Below, piece after piece: positions 55,876 through 63,406 of a stretch of 64,000 nucleotides of DNA; the stretch's first letter is position 1, and every line of letters starts with the position of its first letter. The notes beneath the pieces were generated by a model. That model had not been told where the DNA came from, did no database searches, and worked only from the letters and a program-made list of their open reading frames with translations. Location: contig JALTBN010000042.1 of the NCBI GenBank assembly GCA_027075325.1, positions 1-64,000 on the forward strand, written 5' to 3'. The DNA comes from Thermococcus sp. (GTDB lineage Archaea > Methanobacteriota_B > Thermococci > Thermococcales > Thermococcaceae). The translations under genes and the position numbers were made by a program.

Positions 55876-56988
55876 ATGAGGTACGACGTTCTGATAATCG
55901 GTGGGGGACCCGCCGGCAACTATCTGGCCACCCTTCTGGCAGGCAAAATGGACGTGGCCGTTGTGGAGAAAAAGGCCTCCTTCGGAGGGAAGGCCTGCAC
56001 CGGGATAATTGGGGCAGAAAGTTTTGAAAAACTGGGGTTTCCAAAGGAGGCCGTGCTAAACAAGCTTCGCGGGGCGGTCTTCTACTCGAAGATCCAGAGC
56101 TTTGAAATCAAGAGAAAGGCCCCCCAGGCCTACGTGGTGGACAGAAAAACCTTCGAGAGGGAGCTGGCGAAGCGGGCCATAAAGGGGGGCGCCGACTACT
56201 TCATTGGAACAACTTTTACCGGCTTCAGGAACGGAAAAGCGAGGCTCCAGCACCTGAAGGAGACCTTTGAAATCGAGGCGGACTTTTACGTGGGAGCGGA
56301 CAGCGTGGCGAGCACCGTCGCCAGGGAGATCGGGGCAAGGAACGAGGCAGAGTTCCTAAAGGGATACGAAGCCGAGGTCGTTGGGAGCTTTAGGAGGGAC
56401 TTCACGGAGGTCTGGGTCAACAGGGAGCTCAACCCGGATTTCTTCTTCTGGGTGACTCCGGTCAGCGAGGACGTCGCCAGGGTGGGGACCTTTGGAGAGT
56501 TCGAGGCCTTCAGGAGGTTCCTAACGGAGAGGGGGCTAAACCCAACCTCAATAGTGGAGTTCAAAGCCGGCTCAGTTGGACTCGGCTGGAGGAAGCCATG
56601 GGTCTCGGGCAACGTTGCCCTACTGGGGGACGCGGCGCTGCAGATAAAGCCAACTACAGCCGGCGGGATAGTCTTCGGGGCAGTATGCGCCCACCACCTG
56701 GCGAGGGCCGTAATTGAGGGCGATCTCGGAAGTTACGAGAGCTCATGCTCTGCCGTCAGGAAGCAGATTTCCTTCGGGCTGAGGGTGAGGAAGGTCTTCA
56801 GAGGAATGAGCCAAGAGGGTATAGAGAAGGTTTTTGAAGTCCTGGGAAGCGATGAAGCCAGGGAAGTGATAGAGGAGTACGCTGACTTCGATGACCACCT
56901 GCGGACCTTCAGGGCCCTTGCAAAGAAGCCGCGCCTTCTGGCGGCTCTCCTGAAGATAAGCCCTTCCCTGATCAGGGCTCTGCTGTGA
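55876..56988 (+). CDS. FAD-dependent oxidoreductase, geranylgeranyl-reductase type
   Basis: A 370-residue flavoprotein. DVLIIGGGPAGNYLATLLAG (~4-23) binds FAD, ACTGIIG (~40-46) follows the second strand, and VALLGDAALQIKPTTAGGI (~254-272) is the family's GD motif. Related enzymes hydrogenate the geranylgeranyl chains of archaeal lipids; others act on quinones. It could work with CarS products, though it is encoded elsewhere. ATG 55876 follows GGGGGGTGAGG. Confidence 0.8.
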   Translation: MRYDVLIIGGGPAGNYLATLLAGKMDVAVVEKKASFGGKACTGIIGAESFEKLGFPKEAVLNKLRGAVFYSKIQSFEIKRKAPQAYVVDRKTFERELAKRAIKGGADYFIGTTFTGFRNGKARLQHLKETFEIEADFYVGADSVASTVAREIGARNEAEFLKGYEAEVVGSFRRDFTEVWVNRELNPDFFFWVTPVSEDVARVGTFGEFEAFRRFLTERGLNPTSIVEFKAGSVGLGWRKPWVSGNVALLGDAALQIKPTTAGGIVFGAVCAHHLARAVIEGDLGSYESSCSAVRKQISFGLRVRKVFRGMSQEGIEKVFEVLGSDEAREVIEEYADFDDHLRTFRALAKKPRLLAALLKISPSLIRALL

Positions 56989-56997
56989 GGTGGGAAA

Positions 56998-57351
56998 ATG
57001 ACAACGTGGAGGATGGGCCTCCAGGAGGAGTACCTGAGGGCAATAGCCGAAGGCAAGAAGAAGGTCGAGGGCCGCCTGTACGACGAGAAGAGGCAGGGGA
57101 TAAAGCCAGGAGACACGATAATCTTTGAGAACAAACTCATGTGCGTTGTAAAGGACGTCAGGGTTTACTCCTCCTTCAGGGAGATGCTGGAAAGCGAAGG
57201 TATAGAAAACGTCCTGCCCGGTGTAGAGAGCGTTGAGGAAGGCATAATGGTCTACAGGCGCTTCTACTCCGAAGAAAAGGAAAAAAAGTATGGGGTGGCA
57301 GCTATAGAGGTAGAGCCGGTTGGCTGGATTGGAGGGAATCAAAATGATTGA
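56998..57351 (+). CDS. ASCH-domain protein
   Basis: A 117-residue PUA-like protein. WRMGLQEEYLRAIAEGKKKVEGRLYDEKR (start ~5) with the conserved KK.EGR and IKPGDTIIF (~35-43) identifies the ASCH fold, thought to bind RNA or act as an amidohydrolase. It overlaps the first ferritin-like gene by eight bases and follows the flavoprotein gene by nine, so all belong to one operon. The substrate is unknown. Confidence 0.75.
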   Translation: MTTWRMGLQEEYLRAIAEGKKKVEGRLYDEKRQGIKPGDTIIFENKLMCVVKDVRVYSSFREMLESEGIENVLPGVESVEEGIMVYRRFYSEEKEKKYGVAAIEVEPVGWIGGNQND

Positions 57352-57823
57352 TATTGATGAAGTTGTTGAAAAGCTTTCGAGGCTCTCCTACGAGGAGGCC
57401 CTAGCGTATTGGATAAAGAGCGAAAGGGAAGAGGCAGAGTTCTACCGCGAACTCGCCGAGAGGGCAAAAAACCTCGGCCTTCCCCAAAGCCTGGTTGAGA
57501 CCTTTGAAAAGCTTTCAAAAGACTCTGAGAAGCACGCAAAGGAGCTAACAAGGCTCTTCAGAGAGAGTTATTCCAGGGAGCCGGAGAGTGAGATACCCCC
57601 GATAGAGGTTCTCTCCGTCCTCGAAAAGTTCGAGAGGGCCGACCAGGTCGAGGAAGTCCTGAAAACGGCAATGGAGAGCGAGCTTATAGCGATGAACGCC
57701 TATAAAACCCTAGCCGAAAAAGTTAGCGATCCGAAGCTCAGGGAGCTCTACCTTAAGCTCGCCGAGGTCGAGAGGACCCACTACGAGGCTCTGAAGAGGG
57801 AGTATGAAAAGCTAGGTGGTTGA
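57344..57823 (+). CDS. Ferritin-like (rubrerythrin-related) protein 1
   Basis: A 159-residue four-helix-bundle protein. SEREEAEFYRELAER (~23-37) and MESELIAMNAYKTLAE (~111-126) carry Glu ligands, VERTHYEAL (~144-152) has an intact ExxH, whereas the first-half motif reads DSEKH with Ser at the expected Glu position. No rubredoxin domain. It is the first of three tandem paralogues beside the hydrogenase. A role in iron or peroxide handling is inferred. ATG 57344 follows GGAGGGAATCAAA. Confidence 0.75.
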   Translation: MIDIDEVVEKLSRLSYEEALAYWIKSEREEAEFYRELAERAKNLGLPQSLVETFEKLSKDSEKHAKELTRLFRESYSREPESEIPPIEVLSVLEKFERADQVEEVLKTAMESELIAMNAYKTLAEKVSDPKLRELYLKLAEVERTHYEALKREYEKLGG

Positions 57824-57824
57824 A

Positions 57825-58307
57825 ATGGTCGTGGAGGTTTTGAACGAGATAAGGAAGCTGAACGAGCGTGAACTCCTCAGCTACTGGATTAAGGGCGAAT
57901 ACGAGGAGGCCGAAACCTACTGGAAGCTGGCTGAGCGTGCTAAGGAGCTCGGCCTTCCAGAGAACGTCGTCGAAACCTTCAAGCGGCTTGGGGATGAGTC
58001 CAAGAGACACGGGGACGAACTCCTGAAGATCTACCGGGAGAAATACGGGGATGAGCTCGTTGAGATTAAGGTTCCGAACGTTGAAGCGCTGAACGTCCTC
58101 GGCAAGTTCTGGAAGGTTGAGGACCTCGAGGACGTGCTCAGAATAGCGATGGAGAGCGAGAAGCTAGCCGAGACGATCTACAGAAAGCTCGCCGAAGAAA
58201 CCAAGAACCCCAGACTTAAGGAAGCATACCTGCGTCTAGCGGAGGTGGAACGGGGACACTACGAGTCCCTGATTTCCCTCTGGAAGTCCCTCGGGCTGGA
58301 GGAGTAA
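57825..58307 (+). CDS. Ferritin-like (rubrerythrin-related) protein 2
   Basis: A 160-residue paralogue of the preceding protein (LLSYWIKGEYEEAETYW; AMESEKLAETIYRKLAEE; AEVERGHYESL with ExxH). The first-half site is DESKRH, again with Ser three residues before His. ATG 57825 lies one base after the previous stop. Same length and helix layout as its neighbours, so a tandem duplication is clear. Confidence 0.75.
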   Translation: MVVEVLNEIRKLNERELLSYWIKGEYEEAETYWKLAERAKELGLPENVVETFKRLGDESKRHGDELLKIYREKYGDELVEIKVPNVEALNVLGKFWKVEDLEDVLRIAMESEKLAETIYRKLAEETKNPRLKEAYLRLAEVERGHYESLISLWKSLGLEE

Positions 58308-58309
58308 GG

Positions 58310-58849
58310 ATGGAGGACCTTGAGGATACGCTGAAAAAGTTCAGGGACATGCTCCTTTCCCTCTCAGAGAGGGGTATCCTAGCTTACTGGACCTTCGGTG
58401 AGTACGAGGAGGCGAGGATATACTGGGAGCTGGCGAAGAAGGCGGAAGAACTCAGACTTCCGCCCGGGCTTCTCTCCACCTTCAGGAAGCTCGCCAAGGA
58501 GTCGGAGGAGCACGGCGATGGGCTCAGGAGGCTCTACGTCAAGACCTACGGCGAGGAGCCTAAGAGGGTTGAGCTCCCCTACATAGAGGCCCTCAGCCTC
58601 GCGAGGGCCCTTGAAAATCCCGCAAACCTTGAGTTCGTCTTCAGGGTTGCGATGGAGACCGAGCTCGTCGCCAAAAAGCTCTATGAACATCTAGCCTCAA
58701 TAACCGGGAACAGGGAAGCAAGAGAGCTCTACGAGTTCCTGGCCAACGCCGAGTGGGCCCACTACCAGAGGCTCCGCGGCGAGACCGGGCTCATGGGGAT
58801 AAACGTTGAGAAGATAGAGGGGGAGATAAAGAAAAAGGGCTTCCTCTGA
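58310..58849 (+). CDS. Ferritin-like (rubrerythrin-related) protein 3
   Basis: A 179-residue paralogue with ILAYWTFGEYEEARIYWELA (~24-43), AMETELVAKKLYEHLA (~106-121) and NAEWAHYQRL (~144-153, ExxH kept). A C-terminal extension of ~25 residues (NVEKIEGEIKKKGFL) is not in the other two. It starts two bases after the second gene and is convergent with mbhN with no bases between stops. Confidence 0.75.
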   Translation: MEDLEDTLKKFRDMLLSLSERGILAYWTFGEYEEARIYWELAKKAEELRLPPGLLSTFRKLAKESEEHGDGLRRLYVKTYGEEPKRVELPYIEALSLARALENPANLEFVFRVAMETELVAKKLYEHLASITGNREARELYEFLANAEWAHYQRLRGETGLMGINVEKIEGEIKKKGFL

Positions 58850-59275
58850 CTACTTTTTGGTCTCCTTCCTTGCCGTTTCCTTGGCCTTCTTAGCTTCCTC
58901 CGCCTTCCTCCTCAGCTCTTCAACTTTCTCCGGTTTCAGAGGTATGAAGCGCTCATCTCTGTTATCGTAGCTCGCCAGGAGGAAGTCCCTGCTGAGCTGG
59001 AGCGCTCCGGTGGGACAGACGTCAACGCACTGGCCGCAGTAAACGCACCTCGCCGTCCATAGGGCCACTTTCCTTATCTCCGGTAAGTACACGAAGACTC
59101 CCGCGGGACAGACGTTGACGCACATCCTGCATCCGACGCACTTGTCCACGTTGTATGTTACCATCCCTCTGAAGTCATCAGGAATTGGAACCGGCTCTGT
59201 CTTAGGGAACGGATTGGTCGCTGGCTTCCTGAGGAGGTTCCTGAGAACCGTTGGAACCAGTGGCGGCGCCCTCAC
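58850..59275 (-). CDS. mbhN: Membrane-bound hydrogenase subunit MbhN (two [4Fe-4S] clusters)
   Basis: A 141-residue ferredoxin-like subunit. CVGCRMCVNVCP (~46-57) and CVYCGQCVDVCP (~77-88) bind two [4Fe-4S] clusters that pass electrons from ferredoxin to MbhJ. It corresponds to NuoI of complex I. The Lys/Glu-rich tail (~120-141) is variable. The GTG start overlaps the stop of mbhM. Last gene of the operon. Confidence 0.87.
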   Translation of the reverse strand: MRAPPLVPTVLRNLLRKPATNPFPKTEPVPIPDDFRGMVTYNVDKCVGCRMCVNVCPAGVFVYLPEIRKVALWTARCVYCGQCVDVCPTGALQLSRDFLLASYDNRDERFIPLKPEKVEELRRKAEEAKKAKETARKETKK

Positions 59276-60264
59276 ATTATCACCTCCATCGCTATGAGGA
59301 GCGAGCCGACGAGGGAAGCAAGAAAGACGTTCTTCCAGAGGAAGTCCACAGCTTGAGTTATCTTCAGCCTCCCGGTTACCGCTCTAAAGACGCTCTGGAC
59401 GACGAAGAGCAGGGCGAAGACCTTCAGCGTGTGGAAGAGCAGGTCCCCAACGTTTGCCGAGAGGCCGGTGAGGTTGAAGTAGCCTGAAATCCCCCACGGG
59501 AAGAATATCGCCACGACCAGCGAGGCCGAGATGAAGGCCTTCATGGCGTTCGTCAACTTGAGCAACGCCAAGTACCTCCCGCTGTACTCGACTAAAAGTC
59601 CCTCGGCTATCTCCTCCTCTGCATCGGGTATGTTGAAGAACCCGACCTCTATCTCGCTCGCCAGCCAGACGCAGAAGACGTAGAGGAGTATTACCGCCCC
59701 AACGAAGCTCATCGGAGTCCCTATCTCCCAGATGTTGTGGGTGTAAAAGATTCCCATGCTGAAGGGCTTCGGAACGCCGAGCTTCCCGAGTCGCCACATT
59801 ATCGTGAAGATCGCCAGCATCATCGCCGGCTCCCTCGACACCATTATTGTCGCTTCTCTAGCTGCTCCTATCTTCGCGTATGGATTACCGGAGCTTATGG
59901 CACCGACTATCTTGAAGAAGCTGATCAGCGTGAGCAGGTAGATGAAGACTATCACGTCGCCCTTGCTCGCTAAGATTGGCGTGAAGCCCACCGGCGTGTA
60001 AGCCAAGAGCGCTATGGCGGTGGCTAAAGCTAAAACCGGAGCTGCTCTGAACATGTAGTTCGCCGTGCTCGGGATTATCGTCTCCTTGCTTGCCAGCTTG
60101 AGGAAGTCGTAGAGCGGCTGCAGTATGGGTGGCCCAATGCGCCTCTGCATCCTCGCGACCAGCTTCCGGTCTATCCCCTCCCAGACCAGCGAGGCGAGCG
60201 AGACGAAGGCGTAGAGGCCGAGCAGTCCAACAGCGGGGTAAACCAGCCCGGTAACGGCGTCCAT
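59272..60264 (-). CDS. mbhM: Membrane-bound hydrogenase subunit MbhM (NuoH-like)
   Basis: A 330-residue membrane subunit with about eight helices, homologous to NuoH/HyfC, linking the hydrogenase arm to the ion pump. RMQRRIGPPILQPLYDFLKL (~40-59) is the typical first loop, and FNIPDAEEEIAEGLLVEYSG (~208-227) the conserved acidic loop at the interface. ATG 60264 follows GAGGTGAGGAAA; GTG 60273 overlaps mbhL more. Confidence 0.88.
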   Translation of the reverse strand: MDAVTGLVYPAVGLLGLYAFVSLASLVWEGIDRKLVARMQRRIGPPILQPLYDFLKLASKETIIPSTANYMFRAAPVLALATAIALLAYTPVGFTPILASKGDVIVFIYLLTLISFFKIVGAISSGNPYAKIGAAREATIMVSREPAMMLAIFTIMWRLGKLGVPKPFSMGIFYTHNIWEIGTPMSFVGAVILLYVFCVWLASEIEVGFFNIPDAEEEIAEGLLVEYSGRYLALLKLTNAMKAFISASLVVAIFFPWGISGYFNLTGLSANVGDLLFHTLKVFALLFVVQSVFRAVTGRLKITQAVDFLWKNVFLASLVGSLLIAMEVIM

Positions 60265-60269
60265 TTTCC

Positions 60270-61550
60270 TCACCTCGAACAGCTCGACCCCACTGGAGTC
60301 GGGTCTCCCTTGATATCGGGGTTTATCTCGCGCGTCTTCTTTATCGAGGCCTTTAGGAGGTCTTTCTCGGTCAGTATCTTCCTCTTACCGTCCTGTATCA
60401 CCGCGACCCTGTCTGTACAGCTCAGGCACGGGTCTATTGAGGCAACAGCAACGACGAAGTCAGCGACCTGGTCGCCTATGACTCCCTTCGCCACAGCGAA
60501 GAGGTTCGGGAACGTAGGTTCTCTCGGCTTCCAGCGGAGCGGTTTGTCGCTCCCCTTCTTCCCGCGGACGTAGTGGACGAGCTCTCCTCTGGGAGCCTCG
60601 TACCTCCCGATTCCTTCGCCATCAACCATAAGGCGGAGCTTCGCGTAGAGGACGTTGTCCTTCGGGAAGGCCTTTATCTTTCCCTCTGGCATCTGATCGA
60701 GAGCCCTCTCGATGAGTTCCAGGCTCTCCCACAGCTCCCCTATCCTGACCGCCATCCTGTCGAAGACGTCTCCCCTCGGCCTCTCACCGGTAACATCTTG
60801 AGGCATTACGGGCTTTATTCCGAGGTCTGGGTAAACGCCGAGCCTTTCGCTCCAGCGCGCGTCGTCCCTTATCCCGCTCCCCCTTCCCGTTGGACCTACT
60901 GCGCCCTGCTCAAGTGCAACCCTCTTGCTTATCACCGCTGTATCCCTGAAACGGGCCTCTATCGTCGGGTCGTGAAGGAAGGCCTCTTCAATCTGTGGAA
61001 AGACCTCGCGGTAGTATTTGATCATGTCGAGGATTATCCGCCTCTTCTTTTCGTCCATGTCCCTTCTCACGCCCCCAATGGTCACCATCGAGTAGTTCAC
61101 GCGGTTCCCGCTGACGGCCTCAAGAGTGTCCATGACCTTCTCCCTCGCCAGCCACGTGAGGTGAAGTAAAGTGTCGTAGCCTATGTCGTGTGCTAAAACT
61201 CCGAGGTTGAGCAGGTGGGAGTGAATCCTCTCAAGCTCGCCGATGATGACGCGTATGTATTCGGCTCTCTCGGGAACCTCTATTCCCCCGGCTTCCTCGA
61301 CGGCCCTCGTGTAGGTGTGGTTGTGCGAGAAGGAGCAGATTCCGCACATTCTTTCGGTGAGATACATTATCTGAACGTAGTTCCTCCTGAGGGCTATCCA
61401 CTGGATCCCGCGCAGGTTGTAGCCGAGCTTCACATCAACGTCAACTATCCTCTCGCCGTCGAGGGTGAGTATGAACTTCTCCGGCTCCTCTAAGCCCGGG
61501 TGAATCGGCCCGAAGGGTATCTTTACCCAGTACTCAACTCTCTCGGTCAT
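60270..61550 (-). CDS. mbhL: [NiFe] hydrogenase large subunit MbhL
   Basis: A 426-residue catalytic subunit reducing protons to H2. The nickel ligands are C69 and C72 in RMCGICSFSH and C375 and C378 in DPCLSCTDR. All four cysteines are present, separating it from the Mbs/Mbx type and complex I NuoD. No C-terminal maturation peptide after the last motif is obvious, because the protein continues ~48 residues beyond it. ATGA overlap with mbhK. Confidence 0.9.
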   Translation of the reverse strand: MTERVEYWVKIPFGPIHPGLEEPEKFILTLDGERIVDVDVKLGYNLRGIQWIALRRNYVQIMYLTERMCGICSFSHNHTYTRAVEEAGGIEVPERAEYIRVIIGELERIHSHLLNLGVLAHDIGYDTLLHLTWLAREKVMDTLEAVSGNRVNYSMVTIGGVRRDMDEKKRRIILDMIKYYREVFPQIEEAFLHDPTIEARFRDTAVISKRVALEQGAVGPTGRGSGIRDDARWSERLGVYPDLGIKPVMPQDVTGERPRGDVFDRMAVRIGELWESLELIERALDQMPEGKIKAFPKDNVLYAKLRLMVDGEGIGRYEAPRGELVHYVRGKKGSDKPLRWKPREPTFPNLFAVAKGVIGDQVADFVVAVASIDPCLSCTDRVAVIQDGKRKILTEKDLLKASIKKTREINPDIKGDPTPVGSSCSR

Positions 61551-62116
61551 TGGGATCCTCCCCCTTTCTTTATTAGGTAGGGATGCCCCGCGTTCTTGAC
61601 CATCTCATCCGGAACGCCCTTGTCGTCGAGGCGGAGCGGGTAGATTCCCTCCGGGAAGTCGTCCGGCAGGAAGAGCCTCCTCTTGTCGGGAGCGTTTTCA
61701 AAGTCTATACCGACCATCTCCATGCCTTCCCTCTCGAACTGGAGCGCTATCTGGAAGATGTCGCTGATGTCTGGGATCACCGGATCATCTTTCGGCGCGT
61801 GGACGTCAACTATGAGGGAAACCGCTGGAGCATCGTCGTAGTGGATCACGAGGTGGCTGAGGAAGCCCAGCTCGTCTCCCCAGTCCTGCTCGATGCCTAT
61901 CGAGTAGTGTGCCCCGCCGTCGAGCGCTTTTATGAACCCCATCAGCTCCCTGTACTTCTCCCTTGGCACTCTAATCCAGACCCTCTGCCTCCCCCACTTG
62001 TTGGTCTTCATCTGAACTTCCGCCTCGGGGAAGCGTTCCTCTATGGCTTTCGCGACCTTCTCGGCCTTGGTGGGCTCTTTAACCTCGTTTACCTCGTTAA
62101 CGGGATTATCGTTCAT
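61547..62116 (-). CDS. mbhK: Membrane-bound hydrogenase subunit MbhK (NuoC-like)
   Basis: A 189-residue hydrophilic subunit corresponding to NuoC/HycE N-terminus. Residues ~75-160 show the 30-kDa-subunit pattern (HLVIHYDDAPAVSLIVDVHAPKDDPVIPDISDIF; the usual VDV..D...IP.I). The N-terminus is charged (NEVNEVKEPTKAEKVAKAIE). Its ATG overlaps the end of the inserted repeat. Confidence 0.83.
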   Translation of the reverse strand: MNDNPVNEVNEVKEPTKAEKVAKAIEERFPEAEVQMKTNKWGRQRVWIRVPREKYRELMGFIKALDGGAHYSIGIEQDWGDELGFLSHLVIHYDDAPAVSLIVDVHAPKDDPVIPDISDIFQIALQFEREGMEMVGIDFENAPDKRRLFLPDDFPEGIYPLRLDDKGVPDEMVKNAGHPYLIKKGGGSQ

Positions 62117-62321
62117 TCCTCACTCACCTCCAAAGAGCCCTTGCTTGCGCAAGCGCCGTTCTCACTATCGTTCGAACGCCCTTGACGGATCGTGGAAAAC
62201 GTTTTTCTAATCAACTGGGCACTTGGGAGAGCGGGAGACTTCTCAACTGGCTCTTTTCCAGTGTTCACCTCTCTGAAACGCCCTTCGGGCGATATGCGAT
62301 TGTGAACCTCCAAAAATTCCC
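62117..62321 (-). repeat. Interspersed repeat inside the mbh operon, copy A
   Basis: A ~205-base insert between mbhJ and mbhK. The 65 bases 62135-62199 match 62851-62915 in copy B with about seven mismatches, and a weaker match covers the rest. Palindromes GCTTGCGCAAGC (62142-62153 region) and CGCCC-TTC-GGGCG (62279-62291) could form hairpins. On the minus strand a 70-codon frame fills it exactly, from ATG 62325 (overlapping the mbhJ stop) to 62113 (overlapping the mbhK start). The best-conserved part is read in different frames in the two copies, so I do not regard that frame as a gene under selection. Confidence 0.7.
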
Positions 62322-62834
62322 TCATTTCTCGGAACCTCCCTTTAACTTCTCGATCAGTTTCTCAAGGGCCAAAACGACCCCCTGGAGTATCGCCTCGGGC
62401 CTCGGCGGACAGCCGGGAACGTAAACGTCAACTGGAATAACCCTGTTGAGGGGCGCGTTGGTGAAGGGGCTCTCGTAGAAGACGCTTCCTCCTGTCGGGC
62501 ACGCCCCAACGGCTATGACCATCTTGGGCTCCGGAGTCTGCTCGTAGGCCAGCTTAACCCTCTCAAGGCTCTGGTTGGTTACGGGGCCGGTGACGAGGAG
62601 TATGTCCGCGTGCCTCGGACTGCCGACGAGCTTTACACCGAAGCGCTCGGCGTCGTAGCGGGGAGTTAAGGCCGCTATTATCTCTATGTCGCAGCCGTTG
62701 CAGGAACCGCTGTTGATGTGGAAGACCCATGGCGACCTCCCAATGAACCTGCAGAGCTGGGCTATTCTCCTCTCAAGCCTCTCACGCTCGCTCTGGTTTT
62801 CTTTCTTTTCCTCGACTGGAACCTTGATGCTCAC
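62322..62834 (-). CDS. mbhJ: [NiFe] hydrogenase small subunit MbhJ (NuoB-like)
   Basis: A 170-residue subunit with the proximal [4Fe-4S] cluster: NSGSCNGCDIEI (~41-52), VGACPTGGSVF (~111-121) and VPGCPPRPEAIL (~139-150). Only one cluster, as in energy-converting hydrogenases. GTG 62834 overlaps the end of the second repeat copy; its stop overlaps the frame inside the first. It transfers electrons from MbhN to the active site. Confidence 0.88.
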   Translation of the reverse strand: MSIKVPVEEKKENQSERERLERRIAQLCRFIGRSPWVFHINSGSCNGCDIEIIAALTPRYDAERFGVKLVGSPRHADILLVTGPVTNQSLERVKLAYEQTPEPKMVIAVGACPTGGSVFYESPFTNAPLNRVIPVDVYVPGCPPRPEAILQGVVLALEKLIEKLKGGSEK

Positions 62835-63049
62835 TTTTCTTCACCCCCCAGAGCCCTTTGCTCCGCAAGCGCCGTTCTCACTGTCGTTCGAACGTCCTTG
62901 ACGGATCGCGGAAAATCATTTTCATGCTTAAAACGGCCTATTCCCCAGTTGGGGTAACTTCTACTGGCCCTGTTTTCACTGTTCGCCCGTTTAGTCCGCC
63001 CTTCGGGCGGGAAGTGATAGCGAACCTCATAGGCCTGCCTCATCTATGT
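62835..63049 (-). repeat. Interspersed repeat inside the mbh operon, copy B
   Basis: A ~215-base insert between mbhI and mbhJ, related to copy A over most of its length; the best part is 62851-62915. It has the hairpin CCGCCC-TTC-GGGCGG (62996-63010). Both copies begin on the minus strand with ATGAGG and end at the next gene's start codon. A 70-codon frame (63043 to 62831) fills it; its first third agrees with copy A in frame (MR...EV.....PEGR), the last part does not. Confidence 0.7.
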
Positions 63050-63406
63050 TCACCCCCAGATTAAGAGAACTCCCATTACGAAGGCCGCCGTTATCACGAG
63101 GTAGCTCACGTAGTCGGTTAGTAAACCGGTGTGCTCCCTCCTGAGAGCTGTGAAGAAGTTCTTGAGGGCGTAAGTTAAGCCCCACATGACGTTCCGTCCA
63201 GTGTAGTGGCCTTCTAAGTGCTCGAAGCCCGGGATGACCTCATCCGGGTCCTCACCGCTGATGAATATCTTTGTTCCGGGCCCAGTTTCTCTCGTCCCCA
63301 TGCCGCTCCTCTTCGCCCACTGGTCGAAGAGGTAAGCTAAGATGAGGCCGATGATGAAGACGAAGACGAAGTAGAGCGCGTCCCAGTAGCCGAACACCTC
63401 AACCAC
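63050..63406 (-). CDS. mbhI: Membrane-bound hydrogenase subunit MbhI
   Basis: A 118-residue membrane subunit with a helix at ~7-25 (ALYFVFVFIIGLILAYLF) and one at the C-terminus (YLVITAAFVMGVLLIW). A hydrophilic loop with GTKIFISGEDPDEVIPGFE lies between. It joins the antiporter-like module to the hydrogenase module. The GTG start overlaps the end of mbhH by eight bases. Confidence 0.8.
   Translation of the reverse strand: MVEVFGYWDALYFVFVFIIGLILAYLFDQWAKRSGMGTRETGPGTKIFISGEDPDEVIPGFEHLEGHYTGRNVMWGLTYALKNFFTALRREHTGLLTDYVSYLVITAAFVMGVLLIWG

Noticed and set aside
62150-62200. tRNA-like T-loop (GTTCGAAC) in the mbh spacers
   Set aside because: No acceptor or anticodon stem can be drawn around it; the motif is part of the repeat.
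62113-62325. 70-codon frames in the two mbh spacers (also 62831-63043) as real hydrogenase genes
   Set aside because: The best-conserved bases of the two spacers are read in different frames, and known mbh subunits are all accounted for by H to N without them. Kept as repeats.
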